A DNA stretch of 64,000 nt from Sphaerisporangium siamense (GCF_014205275.1 NZ_JACHND010000001.1:8370001-8434000); one strand, 5' to 3'. Positions 45,645 through 54,071 are shown, counted from the first letter of the stretch. Made by a program: numbers and translations. Notes: generated by a model not told the origin, from the sequence alone.

Positions 45645-45667
45645 CGTTTCCAGGGGCTTTTCCGGCT

Positions 45668-45697
45668 TCCGGGCCGTATCGCGCAGTACGGCCCGGA
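45668..45697. terminator. Hairpin between beta-propeller gene and glpD
   Basis: An 11-bp perfect stem (45668-45678 with 45687-45697) and 8-nt loop lie in the 120-bp convergent gap; it may stop both transcripts. Confidence 0.6.
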
Positions 45698-45764
45698 GCG
45701 CCCCGGCCGCGCGGCCCGTGCTTCCCGGTGACGGGGCCGGCGCCGCGCGGCCGAGCGGCGAACG

Positions 45765-47615
45765 TCAGCTCCTCTTGGCCGCCGGCCGCCTCGCGGTCGT
45801 CTCGCCGACCGGGACGATCTCGGGGGCGCCCAGGCGGATCGCGTCGGCCTCCTGGTCGGTGTCCTGCTCCTGGGAGGCCCGCTCGGCCTCGACCCGCTTG
45901 GTGTAGTACTCGACCTCGCGCTTGACCTGCTCGTCGTCCCATCCGAGCGGCCCGGCCATCAGCTCGGCGGCCTCCTGCGCGACGGCGGTGCCCCGGTGGA
46001 AGGTCTCGATCGAGATGCGCGTGCGGCGGGTGAGGACGTCGTTCAGGTGGCGCGCGCCCTCGTGGGTGGCCGCGTACACGACCTCGGCCCTCAGGTAGTC
46101 GTCGGCGCCCGACAGCGGGCGGCCCAGCGAGGGGTCCTCCCGGACCAGGTCGAGCACCTCGTCGATCATTGAGCCGTACCGCTGCAGGAGGTGCTCGATG
46201 CGGGCGACGTGCAGGCCGGAGGCGCGCGCCAGCCGGTGGCGCTGGTTCCACAGCGCCTGGTACCCCTCGCCGCCGAGCAGCGGGACCGCGTCGGTGCAGG
46301 ACGGCGGCACCCGCTGGTCCAGGCCGTGCGCGACCGCGTCCACGGCGTCCTTGGCCATGACCCGGTACGTCGTGTACTTGCCGCCCGCGATCATCACCAG
46401 GCCCGGGACCGGGTGGGTGACGACGTGCTCGCGCGACAGCTTGGAGGTCTCCTCGGACTCGCCGGCGAGCAGGGGGCGCAGGCCCGCGTACACGCCTTCG
46501 ACGTCGTCGCGGGTGAGCGGCACCGAGAGCACGGCGTTGACGTGGTCGAGCACGTAGTCGATGTCCTGGCGGGAGGCCGCGGGGTGGACCTTGTCGAGGG
46601 ACCAGTGGGTGTCGGTGGTGCCGACGATCCAGTGCCGGCCCCACGGAATCACGAAGAGCACCGATTTCTCGGTGCGAAGGATGATTCCGGTGAGCGAGTG
46701 GATCCGGTCCCGCGGGACCACCAGGTGCACGCCCTTGGAGGCCCGCACGTGGATCTGGCCCCGCCCGCCCACCATCTCCTGGATCTCGTCGGTCCACACG
46801 CCGGTCGCGTTGACCACCTGCCGGGCGCGGATGTCGTACTCCGCGGTGCTCTCCAGGTCGCGGACCCGCACGCCCGTGACGCGCTCGCCCTCCCGCAGGA
46901 AGCCGATGACCTGCGTGCGCGAGACGACGTGCGCGCCGTAGGAGGCGGCGGTGCGCAGCATGGTGGCGACGTAGCGGGCGTCGTCCACCTGGGCGTCCCA
47001 GTACTGCACGGCGCCGGTGAGCGCCGACCTGCGCAGCGCGGGCGCCAGGCGCAGGGCGCGGCGGCGCGACAGGTGGCGGTGGCCGGGCATGCCCCGGGTG
47101 AGGCCCGTCGAGAAGCCGAGCGTGTCGTAGAGGGTGAGGCCCGCGCCCACGTACGGCCGCTCCCACACGTGGTGGGTGAGCGGGAACAGGAAGGGCACCG
47201 GGCGCACCAGATGGGGGGCGATCCGCTGGAGCAGCAGCGCGCGTTCCTGCAGCGCCTCGCGCACGAGGTCGAAGTTGAGCTGTTCGAGGTAGCGCAGCCC
47301 GCCGTGGATCAGCTTGGACGAGCGCGAGGAGGTGCCGGACGCGAAGTCGCGGGCCTCGACCAGGCCCACCGACAGCCCGCGGGTGACGGCGTCCAGAGCG
47401 ACGCCGGACCCGACCACGCCGCCGCCGACCACGATGAGGTCGAGCTCGTGCGCGGGGTCGGCCATGCGGGCCAGCGCGGCCGCTCTCTCCGCCGGCCCGA
47501 GCCGGGCGGAGTGCGTGCCGCCGCCCTCCCTGGCCAGGGGATGGGAGTCCGCGCGCCGGGCGCCGGCCTCCCCCTCCCGCGCCGCCCGTTCCCTCGCACC
47601 GTCCTGGCTGTCCAT
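45765..47615 (-). CDS. glpD: FAD-dependent glycerol-3-phosphate dehydrogenase GlpD
   Basis: GlpD oxidises glycerol-3-phosphate to dihydroxyacetone phosphate at the membrane and feeds electrons to quinone. The 616 residues show the FAD motif DLIVVGGGVVGSGVALDA, the SGTSSRSSKLIHGGLRYLEQ signature, VVNATGVWTDEI, IPWGRHWIVGTTDT, GGKYTTYRVMAKD and the C-terminal helical domain (RAEVVYAATHEGARHLNDVLTRRTR, read in parts). An N-terminal extension of about 55 polar residues precedes the FAD motif. ATG 47615 has GGGGGAG upstream. No glpF or glpK is adjacent. Confidence 0.95.
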   Translation of the reverse strand: MDSQDGARERAAREGEAGARRADSHPLAREGGGTHSARLGPAERAAALARMADPAHELDLIVVGGGVVGSGVALDAVTRGLSVGLVEARDFASGTSSRSSKLIHGGLRYLEQLNFDLVREALQERALLLQRIAPHLVRPVPFLFPLTHHVWERPYVGAGLTLYDTLGFSTGLTRGMPGHRHLSRRRALRLAPALRRSALTGAVQYWDAQVDDARYVATMLRTAASYGAHVVSRTQVIGFLREGERVTGVRVRDLESTAEYDIRARQVVNATGVWTDEIQEMVGGRGQIHVRASKGVHLVVPRDRIHSLTGIILRTEKSVLFVIPWGRHWIVGTTDTHWSLDKVHPAASRQDIDYVLDHVNAVLSVPLTRDDVEGVYAGLRPLLAGESEETSKLSREHVVTHPVPGLVMIAGGKYTTYRVMAKDAVDAVAHGLDQRVPPSCTDAVPLLGGEGYQALWNQRHRLARASGLHVARIEHLLQRYGSMIDEVLDLVREDPSLGRPLSGADDYLRAEVVYAATHEGARHLNDVLTRRTRISIETFHRGTAVAQEAAELMAGPLGWDDEQVKREVEYYTKRVEAERASQEQDTDQEADAIRLGAPEIVPVGETTARRPAAKRS

Positions 47616-47879
47616 CGCGCTCCCCCTGGGGTGCGGCCGTCGCGCCTGCGTCCCGTTCCTACCCGAGAGTAGATACCTGCATGCCCGGGCGGGCCTCCGG
47701 CGGGCACGACGCCTCTCGCGGGCGTGGACCGCCGACGACCTGCCTTCTCCTCGTCAACGAGGGGTCGGCTCACCGCCATCCCCTCGCCGGTAGATCTTTC
47801 CGCTCCCGGTGGGCGGGACACGATTCCCGACGGCCTGTGTGATCTCCGGCCGCGGAGACGATTCCCGGTCAGGCGGAGG

Positions 47880-48650
47880 TCACACCCGCAGGACCTCAAC
47901 ACCCCTGTCGGTGAACGCGGCGACGGCGGCGTCCGAGAGTCCGGCGTCGGTGATCAGCGTGTGGATCCGGTCGATGCCGCAGATGCGCGCGAAGGCCCGG
48001 CGGCCGATCTTGGAGGCGTCCGCCACCGCCACGACGCGCCCGGCCCGTCCGATCATCAGGTTGTTGACGCTGGCCTCGCCCTCGTGGTGCGCGGAGGCGC
48101 CCGCCTCGGCGTCGATGCCGTCCACGCCGAGGAAGGCGATGTCCAGCGTCACCTGCTCCAGCACCCCCGAGGCCAGCGGGCCGATCAGCTCGTACGACTG
48201 CGGCCTGGCCACCCCGCCCGTGACGACGATCTTGACGTGCTGCCGCACGGTCAGCTCGGCGGCGATGTTCAGCGCGTTGGTCACGACGGTGAGGCGCGCG
48301 CCGGGGTCGGCGCGGGCGGCGAGGGTTCTGGCGACTTCGGAGGTCGTGGTGCCGCCGTTCAGCCCGACGACGCCGCCCGGCTGCACCATCTCGGCCGCCG
48401 CCTCGGCGATGCGCTGCTTCTCTCCCTCGTGCCGGGCCGTCTTGTACCGCAGGGGGAGGTCGTAGCTGACGCTCTGCGCGACGGCGCCGCCGCGCGTGCG
48501 CATGAGCATCTGCTGCTGGGCGAGCTCGTCGAAGTCGCGCCGGATCGTCGCCGTGGAGACGTCGAGCGTCTCCGCGGCCTCCTCGACCGTCAGACGCCCC
48601 TGCTGGGCGAGGAGCTCCAGGAGCGAGTTCCAGCGTTCGTAACGGCTCAT
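47880..48650 (-). CDS. DeoR/GlpR-family transcriptional regulator of the amino-sugar operon
   Basis: The 256 residues from ATG 48650 have an N-terminal winged helix (RYERWNSLLELLAQQGRLTV, EEAAETLDVSTATIRRDFDEL) and the C-terminal DeoR sensor domain. The latter is a sugar-phosphate-binding SIS-like fold with GLNGGTTTSEVAR, VVTNALNIAAEL, FLGVDGIDAEAG and VVAVADASKIGRRAF. Such proteins repress sugar operons until bound by a phosphorylated intermediate. Position divergent from the agaS-nagA-kinase-aldolase genes makes it an AgaR-like regulator by inference. The open extension up to 48914 is upstream DNA overlapping the divergent gene. Confidence 0.92.
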   Translation of the reverse strand: MSRYERWNSLLELLAQQGRLTVEEAAETLDVSTATIRRDFDELAQQQMLMRTRGGAVAQSVSYDLPLRYKTARHEGEKQRIAEAAAEMVQPGGVVGLNGGTTTSEVARTLAARADPGARLTVVTNALNIAAELTVRQHVKIVVTGGVARPQSYELIGPLASGVLEQVTLDIAFLGVDGIDAEAGASAHHEGEASVNNLMIGRAGRVVAVADASKIGRRAFARICGIDRIHTLITDAGLSDAAVAAFTDRGVEVLRV

Positions 48651-48652
48651 GA

Positions 48653-48720
48653 GCACAAAGCGTGGCACAAGAACGCCGCGTGTCACGGCACCACCGGAGT
48701 CCCGGTCTGGCACTGCACAA
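48653..48720. promoter_or_regulatory. Three GCACAA direct repeats, candidate DeoR operator region
   Basis: GCACAA occurs at 48653-48658, 48665-48670 and 48715-48720 in the 121-127 bp divergent spacer. The first two are 12 bp apart start to start, and the third overlaps the -35 of the candidate rightward promoter. DeoR-family proteins often bind short direct repeats; the assignment is inference. Confidence 0.35.
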
Positions 48721-48742
48721 TCTTGCTCATTAGTGCTATAAA
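48714..48742 (+). promoter_or_regulatory. Candidate promoter of the amino-sugar operon
   Basis: TGCACA (48714-48719) and TATAAA (48737-48742) have a 17-bp spacer, the most AT-rich site in the spacer. The transcript would start about 25-30 nt before the first gene, which has GGAGG at 48765-48769. Confidence 0.55.
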
Positions 48743-48777
48743 AAATGCAGAAGATGACATAACTGGAGGCTATGAGC

Positions 48778-49668
48778 ATGACGGCGTACACCGAAAGTGA
48801 GATCGCCTCACAACCCGCCTGCTGGCGCCGCGCCGTCGAGCTGGCGGCGGCCGCCCCCCTGCCCCGGCCCGGTGAGCGCGTCGCCGTCGTCGGCTGCGGC
48901 ACCTCCTGGTTCATCGCCCAGTCCTACGCCGCGCTCCGCGAGCGCGCCGGCCACGGCGAGACCGACGCCTTCCCCGCCTCCGAGGCCCCCCTCGGCCTCC
49001 CGCACTCGACGCGGCGCTACGACCGCGTGCTCGCGCTCACGCGGTCCGGGACGACGACCGAGGTCCTCGACCTGCTGCGGCGGCTCGACGGCACCCCCGC
49101 CACCGCCATCACCGCCGACCCCGCCACCCCCGTCATGGACCTGGCCGGCGACGTCGTCGTCCTGGACTTCGCCGACGAGAGATCCGTCGTCCAGACCCGG
49201 TTCGCCACCACCCAGCTCGCGCTGCTGCGCGCCCACCTCGGCGAGGACCTCGCCCCCGCCGTCGCCGACGCCGAGAAGGCGCTCGCAGAACCGCTGCCGT
49301 CCGCGCCGGTCGAGGCCGAGCAGATCGCCTTCCTCGGCTCCGGATGGGTGTACGGCCTGGCCCAGGAGGCCGCGCTCAAGATGCGCGAGGCCGCCCGCGC
49401 CTGGACCGAGGCCTACCCCGCGATGGAGTACCGCCACGGCCCGATCAGCATCGCCGGACCCGGCCGGGTCACCTGGATGCTCGGCCCCCCACCCGACGGC
49501 CTCGCCGGCGACGTACGGCGGGCGGGCGGCGCCTTCTTCCACCGCGACGCCGACCCGATGGCCGAGCTGGTGCTGGCGCAGCGGGTCGCGGTGGCGCGGG
49601 CGCACGCCCGCGGACTGGACCCCGACCAGCCGATGCACCTGACCCGATCTGTGATCCTGTCCTCATGA
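48778..49668 (+). CDS. SIS-domain aldose-ketose isomerase/deaminase (AgaS-like)
   Basis: This protein has two SIS domains: VAVVGCGTSWFIAQSYAALR with LALTRSGTTTEVLDLLRRL, then IAFLGSGWVYGLAQEAALKM with YPAMEYRHGPISIAGPG. The arrangement is that of AgaS/GlmS-isomerase-like proteins that turn galactosamine-6-phosphate into tagatose-6-phosphate plus ammonia. I favour ATG 48778 (MTAYTESEIASQPACW), eight bases after GGAGG; ATG 48772 is only two bases away from it but in frame. The product is 296 residues. The stop overlaps the nagA start (ATGA). Choice of galactosamine over glucosamine rests on the operon partners. Confidence 0.88.
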   Translation: MTAYTESEIASQPACWRRAVELAAAAPLPRPGERVAVVGCGTSWFIAQSYAALRERAGHGETDAFPASEAPLGLPHSTRRYDRVLALTRSGTTTEVLDLLRRLDGTPATAITADPATPVMDLAGDVVVLDFADERSVVQTRFATTQLALLRAHLGEDLAPAVADAEKALAEPLPSAPVEAEQIAFLGSGWVYGLAQEAALKMREAARAWTEAYPAMEYRHGPISIAGPGRVTWMLGPPPDGLAGDVRRAGGAFFHRDADPMAELVLAQRVAVARAHARGLDPDQPMHLTRSVILSS

Positions 49669-50798
49669 GCATCACACTCGCCGACGCCCGCGTCGTCACC
49701 CCCGGCGGCGTGCACGAGGGCTGGATCACCATCGAGGACGGCCGCTTCACCCACATCGGGCACGGGACGGCCCCCAGGGACGGCCTCGGCCTGGGCGGAC
49801 GGTACGTCGTCCCCGGGTTCGTCGACATCCACAACCACGGCGGGGCGGGAGGCTCGTTCCCCTCCGGGGACCCCGAGGAGGCGCGGCGCATCGCCGCGTT
49901 CCACGCCCGGCACGGCACCACGACGATGATCGCCAGCCTCGTCACCGCCGCGCTCCCCGACCTCGCCCGCGCCACCTCCGCGCTCGCCGACCTGTGCGAC
50001 GACGGCCTGCTGGCCGGCATCCACTTCGAGGGGCCGTACATCGCGAGGTCCCGCTGCGGCGCGCACGACCCCGCGCTGCTGCGCGAGCCCTCCACGGCGG
50101 AGCTGTCCGAACTGTTCAAGGCGGGGCGCGGTCACGTGCGCATGCTCACCATCGCCGCCGAACTGCCCGGCGGCATGGACGCGGTGCGCGCGGCGGTCTC
50201 CGAAGGGGTGATCGCCGCCCTCGGGCACAGCGACGCCACCTACGAGCAGGCCCTGGAGGCCATCGACGAGGGGTGCACGGTCGCCACCCACCTGTACAAC
50301 GCGATGCGGCCGCTGCACCACCGCGACCCCGGGCCCATCGCCGCGCTGCTGCAGGACGAGCGCATCACGGTCGAGCTCGTCAACGACGGCGTGCACCTCC
50401 ACCCGGCGATGGTCCGGCTGGCCCACACGGCCGCAGGGACGAGCCGCACGGCGCTCATCACCGACGCCATGGGCGCGGCCGGCATGGGCGACGGCGTCTA
50501 CCGCCTCGGCTCCATGGACGTCGAGGTCTCCGGCGGCGCGGCGCGCCTGGTCGAGGGCCGCGCCATCGCGGGCAGCACGCTCACCATGGACGTCGCCCTG
50601 CGCCGCACGGTCGAGCAGGTCGGCCTCACCCTCACCGAGGCCTCGATCATGGCCTCCCTCACCCCCGCCCGCGTCCTCGGCCTCGACGACCGCGTCGGCT
50701 CCATCACCGTCGGCAAGAACGCCGACCTGGTCGTCCTCAACGACGACCTGACCGTCCACTCCGTCATGCACCAAGGCGCTTGGCTCCCCAGCTCATGA
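49665..50798 (+). CDS. nagA: N-acetyl-hexosamine-6-phosphate deacetylase
   Basis: The 377-residue amidohydrolase removes the acetyl group from GlcNAc-6-P or GalNAc-6-P. Signatures are PGFVDIHNHGGAGG (HxH), HFEGPYIARSRCGAHDP with the metal Glu, ALGHSDATYEQA and ATHLYNAMRPLHHRDPG with metal His residues, NDGVHLHP, and the catalytic Asp in LITDAMGAAGMGDG. Length is normal. Overlap with agaS-like gene (ATGA) couples them. In this operon it would be the AgaA-type enzyme, although sequence alone does not separate NagA from AgaA. Confidence 0.93.
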   Translation: MSITLADARVVTPGGVHEGWITIEDGRFTHIGHGTAPRDGLGLGGRYVVPGFVDIHNHGGAGGSFPSGDPEEARRIAAFHARHGTTTMIASLVTAALPDLARATSALADLCDDGLLAGIHFEGPYIARSRCGAHDPALLREPSTAELSELFKAGRGHVRMLTIAAELPGGMDAVRAAVSEGVIAALGHSDATYEQALEAIDEGCTVATHLYNAMRPLHHRDPGPIAALLQDERITVELVNDGVHLHPAMVRLAHTAAGTSRTALITDAMGAAGMGDGVYRLGSMDVEVSGGAARLVEGRAIAGSTLTMDVALRRTVEQVGLTLTEASIMASLTPARVLGLDDRVGSITVGKNADLVVLNDDLTVHSVMHQGAWLPSS

Positions 50799-50871
50799 CC
50801 CCGCCTCCCCCCGCCCGCCCGCGCCTCACTCCCGCGCCCGGCGACCCCGGCGCGGTCCGTGGAGTGCCGGC

Positions 50872-52002
50872 GTGATCCTGACCGTGACGCCGAACACGGC
50901 GCTGGACGTGACGTACACGGTGGACGGGGTGGACTGGGACGGGGTCAACCGTGTCCGGGTCGTGCACCGGCGGGCCGGGGGCAAGGGCGTGAACGTCGCA
51001 CGCGTGCTGGCGGCCCTCGGCGAGGACGTCGTCGTCGCGGGATTCGGCGGAGGCCTCACCGGCGCGGCCATCGAGGCCGACCTGTCCGCCGCCGCGCTCC
51101 CCACCGCACTGACCCGCATACGCGACGAATCCCGCACCACCGTCGCCATCACCACCGCCCCTCAGACGCCCCCTACCACGGCCGGACCACCTTCCCCCGG
51201 TCCCGGGGAGGCACCCGCTTCCCTCGGTCCCGGAGAAACGCGTGCGTCACCCCGCCCTGGGGAGGCGCACGGTTCACCCGGTCCGGAACGGTCGCACGCT
51301 TCACCCGGTCCCGGGGAGGCGCGCGGATCGCGGGACACGCCCGCTCCGGCGCCGCGAACGGCGCTGTTCAATGAGCCTGGGCCGGAGGTGACGCCAGAGG
51401 AGCTTGGTCGATTTATGGCCACTTTTCAGGATTTAGCGGCGCGGGCGGACGCCGTCGTCCTCGCGGGAAGCCTGCCGCGCGGCGTTCCCCTCGACCTCTA
51501 CGCCACGCTCGCCCAGGGCGCCCGCGACCTCGGCGTCCCGGTGATCGTGGACTGCGACGGCGCCCCGCTGCGGCTCGCCCCCGCGGGACGCCCGTCGATC
51601 CTCAAGCCCAACGCCGCAGAACTCGCCGGCGCCCTCTCCCCCGGCTCCCCGCCGTCCGGCGGCGTCGCCGCGGCGCTCGCGGGCGCCGAAGCCCTGCGAA
51701 GGGCCGGCGGCGAGGCCGTGGTCGTGTCGATGGGGCAGGACGGCCTCGTCGCCGTCACCGGCGAGGGCTCCTGGCGGGCCCGGATGCCGTACGCGGTGCC
51801 GGGCAACCCGACCGGCGCGGGAGACGCCCTGGTCGCCGGGCTCGCCCGCGGCCTCGTCAGACAGACGCCATGGCCGGAGCGGCTGCGCGCGGCCGCCGCG
51901 CTCGGCGCCGCCGCCGCGGCGACCCCCGTCGCCGGGGACGTCGACCTGCGGATCTACCGGGCGGTTCGCGATGAGATCGGAGTGGAACCATGCCCCTCGT
52001 GA
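50872..52002 (+). CDS. PfkB-family tagatose-6-phosphate / fructose-phosphate kinase with repeat insert
   Basis: The 376-residue kinase belongs to the LacC/FruK branch: MILTVTPNTALDVTYTV, RAGGKGVNVARVLAALGEDV, the lid strand DESRTTVAITT, FNEPGPEVTPEEL, VVLAGSLPRGVPLDLY, ILKPNAAELAGAL and the anion hole/base GNPTGAGDAL near residue 318. Together with the aldolase it should convert tagatose-6-P to the 1,6-bisphosphate. Between the two lid strands (residues 97-162) an extra 65 residues are inserted, of which 45 are five tandem 9-residue repeats. Family members run near 310 residues, so the insert explains the extra length. GTG 50872 has GGAG seven bases upstream. The stop overlaps the aldolase start by 13 bp. 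Confidence 0.88.
   Translation: MILTVTPNTALDVTYTVDGVDWDGVNRVRVVHRRAGGKGVNVARVLAALGEDVVVAGFGGGLTGAAIEADLSAAALPTALTRIRDESRTTVAITTAPQTPPTTAGPPSPGPGEAPASLGPGETRASPRPGEAHGSPGPERSHASPGPGEARGSRDTPAPAPRTALFNEPGPEVTPEELGRFMATFQDLAARADAVVLAGSLPRGVPLDLYATLAQGARDLGVPVIVDCDGAPLRLAPAGRPSILKPNAAELAGALSPGSPPSGGVAAALAGAEALRRAGGEAVVVSMGQDGLVAVTGEGSWRARMPYAVPGNPTGAGDALVAGLARGLVRQTPWPERLRAAAALGAAAAATPVAGDVDLRIYRAVRDEIGVEPCPS
51193..51327 (+). repeat. Five in-frame 27-bp tandem repeats in the kinase gene
   Basis: Residues 108-152 are five back-to-back 9-residue units with pattern S-P-G-P-G-E-A-x-A/G (SPGPGEAPA, SLGPGETRA, SPRPGEAHG, SPGPERSHA, SPGPGEARG). The DNA unit is exactly 27 bp with core TCACCCGGTCCCGGGGAGGC; copies 1 and 5 are the most alike and copy 4 the most diverged. 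This is a minisatellite inside a folded enzyme. Confidence 0.92.
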
Positions 52003-52814
52003 GGACCGGAGACATCATGGCCACGGCGCCCGCGGGCGTCGGCGCCTTCAACGTGATCCAGCTGGAGCACGCCGAGGCGATCGTCTCCGGCGCGGAGGCC
52101 GCGGGCGCGCCCGTGGTGCTGCAGATCAGCGAGAACTGCGTCCGCTACCACCAAGCGCTCAAGCCGATCGCCCTCGCCTGCCTGGCCGTCGCGGAGTCCT
52201 CGGCCGCGCCCGTCGCCGTCCACCTCGACCACGCGACCGACCGGGCGCTGGTCGAGGAGGCCGTGCGGCTGGGCGTCGGCTCGGTGATGTACGACGCCTC
52301 CGCCCTCCCGGACGCGGCGAACGTGGCCGCGACGGCGGAGGTGGCGGCCTGGTGCCACCAGCGCGGCGCGTGGATCGAGGCCGAGCTGGGCGAGATCGGC
52401 GGCAAGGACGGCGTGCACGCGCCGGGCGCGCGCACCGACCCCGGGAAGGCCGCGTCCTACGTGGCCGCGACCGGGGTGGACGCCCTCGCGGTGGCGGTCG
52501 GCACCTCCCACGCCATGACCTCCAAGGACGCCGTGCTCGACCTGGCGCTGATCGCCGAGCTGCACCGGGCCGTGCCGGTCCCGCTCGTGTTGCACGGCTC
52601 CTCGGGCGTCCCCGACGCGTCGCTGCGCGAGGCGGTGCGGCACGGCATGAAGAAGATCAACATCGCGACCCACCTCAACCGCGCGTTCACCGGCGCCGTC
52701 CGCGACCACCTGACCGCCGACGCCACGGTGGTCGACTCCCGCAAGTACCTCGCCCGCGCCAGAACCGCCGTGACCCAAGAGGTCACCCACCTCCTGACCC
52801 TCCTCACCACCTGA
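51990..52814 (+). CDS. Class II fructose/tagatose-bisphosphate aldolase (KbaY/GatY-like)
   Basis: The 274-residue zinc aldolase cleaves a ketose-1,6-bisphosphate to dihydroxyacetone phosphate and glyceraldehyde-3-phosphate. Metal and substrate motifs are VAVHLDHATD (first His ligand and catalytic Asp), EAELGEIGGKDGVH, AVAVGTSHAM and VLHGSSGVPD with the other His ligands, and KKINIATHLNRAF for phosphate binding. Start at ATG 51990 overlaps the kinase by 13 bp. As the fourth gene after AgaS-, NagA- and LacC-like genes it completes an N-acetylgalactosamine-type route to triose phosphates. A terminator lies about 95 bp downstream. Confidence 0.92.
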   Translation: MPLVRTGDIMATAPAGVGAFNVIQLEHAEAIVSGAEAAGAPVVLQISENCVRYHQALKPIALACLAVAESSAAPVAVHLDHATDRALVEEAVRLGVGSVMYDASALPDAANVAATAEVAAWCHQRGAWIEAELGEIGGKDGVHAPGARTDPGKAASYVAATGVDALAVAVGTSHAMTSKDAVLDLALIAELHRAVPVPLVLHGSSGVPDASLREAVRHGMKKINIATHLNRAFTGAVRDHLTADATVVDSRKYLARARTAVTQEVTHLLTLLTT

Positions 52815-52909
52815 CCCAGAACCCCACCACCCCACCCGTCCATTACGGGGTGGATAGGAAGCGGCGGCGGATGAGCCGGGGCGAGGTCGCCTCGATGGGC
52901 CTGCGGCTG

Positions 52910-52939
52910 ACCCGGGCACGTCGTGGGGCGTGCCCGGGT
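52910..52939. terminator. Hairpin terminator between aldolase and guaB3
   Basis: An 11-bp perfect stem (52910-52920 with 52929-52939) and an 8-nt loop lie 14 bp beyond the guaB3 stop and 95 bp past the aldolase; suited to both. Confidence 0.7.
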
Positions 52940-52952
52940 GGTGGGAGTGGGG

Positions 52953-54071
52953 TCAGTGGAGCTGGGGGGCGACGACTACCTCGACGCGCTGGAATTCCTT
53001 CAGGTCGGAGTAGCCCGCGGTGGCCATGGTGCGGCGCAGGGCGCCCATGAGGTTCATCGAACCGTCCGCGACGGTGGACGGGCCGTGGAGGATCTCCGCC
53101 ATCGTGCCGATGGTGCCGACCTCCACCCGCGCGCCGCGCGGCAGCTCGCCGTGGTGGGCCTCCGAGCCCCAGTGGTGCCCGCGCCCCGGCGCCTCGGCCG
53201 CCCGGGCGAGCGGCGAGCCGACCATGACGGCGTCCGAGCCGCACGCGATGGCCTTGGCGATGTCGCCGGAGCTGGTCATGCCGCCGTCGGCGATGACGTG
53301 GACGTACCGGCCGCCGGACTCGTCGAGGTAGTCGCGGCGGGCGGCGGCGACGTCGCCGATCGCGGTCGCCATCGGGACGGCCACGCCGAGCACGGTGCGG
53401 GTGGTGTGCCCGGAGCCGCCGCCGAAGCCCACGAGGACGCCCGCGGCGCCGGTGCGCATCAGGTGCAGGGCGGCGGTGTAGGTGGCGCAGCCGCCGACGA
53501 TCACGGGCACGTCGAGCTCGTAGATGAACTGCTTGAGGTTCAGCGGCTCGGCCCGGCCGGAGACGTGCTCGGCCGAGACCGTGGTGCCGCGGATGACGAA
53601 GATGTCGACCCCGGCGTCGATCACGGCCTTGTGGTGCTGCGCGGTGCGCTGTGGCGACAGGCGGGCGGCGGTGGTGACGCCGGCGGACCTGATCTCTTCG
53701 ATGCGGCGCCCGATGAGCTCGTCGCTGATCGGCGCGGCGTAGATCTCCTGCAGGCGCTTGGTCGCCGCCTCGCCGCGCATCTCGGCGACCTCGGACAGCA
53801 GCGACGCGGGGTCCTCGTAGCGCGTCCAGAGACCTTCGAGGTCGAGCACGGCGAGCCCGCCGAGCCGTCCGATCTCGATGGCGGTCTTCGGCGACACGAC
53901 GCTGTCCATCGGGCTCACCACGACCGGCAGCTCGAAGCGGTAGGCGTCGATCTGCCAGGAGATCGAGACCTCTTCGGGGTCGCGCGTACGCCGTGAGGGC
54001 ACGATGCCGATCTCGTCCAGCGCGTAACCCCGGCGCCCGCTCTTGCCGCGCCCGATTTCAACCTGAGTCAT
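52953..54071 (-). CDS. guaB3: GuaB3-family IMP dehydrogenase-related protein
   Basis: The 372-residue TIM-barrel protein has the IMPDH/GMPR fold without CBS domains: RRGYALDEIGIVPSRRTRDP, FELPVVVSPMDSVVS, VPVIVGGCATYTAALHLM, VHVIADGGMTSSGDIAKAIACG and DAVMVGSPLARA. In GuaB the nucleophile lies in GSICTTR; here the matching loop is GSGHTTR (219-225), with His at the Cys position, so the classical covalent IMPDH mechanism is not supported. Actinobacterial GuaB3 proteins may act on guanine nucleotides in another way. It follows guaB on the same strand with 255 bp between, as in mycobacteria. Confidence 0.92.
   Translation of the reverse strand: MTQVEIGRGKSGRRGYALDEIGIVPSRRTRDPEEVSISWQIDAYRFELPVVVSPMDSVVSPKTAIEIGRLGGLAVLDLEGLWTRYEDPASLLSEVAEMRGEAATKRLQEIYAAPISDELIGRRIEEIRSAGVTTAARLSPQRTAQHHKAVIDAGVDIFVIRGTTVSAEHVSGRAEPLNLKQFIYELDVPVIVGGCATYTAALHLMRTGAAGVLVGFGGGSGHTTRTVLGVAVPMATAIGDVAAARRDYLDESGGRYVHVIADGGMTSSGDIAKAIACGSDAVMVGSPLARAAEAPGRGHHWGSEAHHGELPRGARVEVGTIGTMAEILHGPSTVADGSMNLMGALRRTMATAGYSDLKEFQRVEVVVAPQLH

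Noticed and set aside
48690-48720. A possible DasR (dre) site near GGTCTGG in the agaS spacer
   Set aside because: Only half of the palindromic dre consensus is present and the second arm does not match.
50994-51374. A CRISPR-like array in the kinase gene
   Set aside because: The 27-bp units are directly adjacent with no spacers and keep the reading frame, so this is a coding minisatellite.
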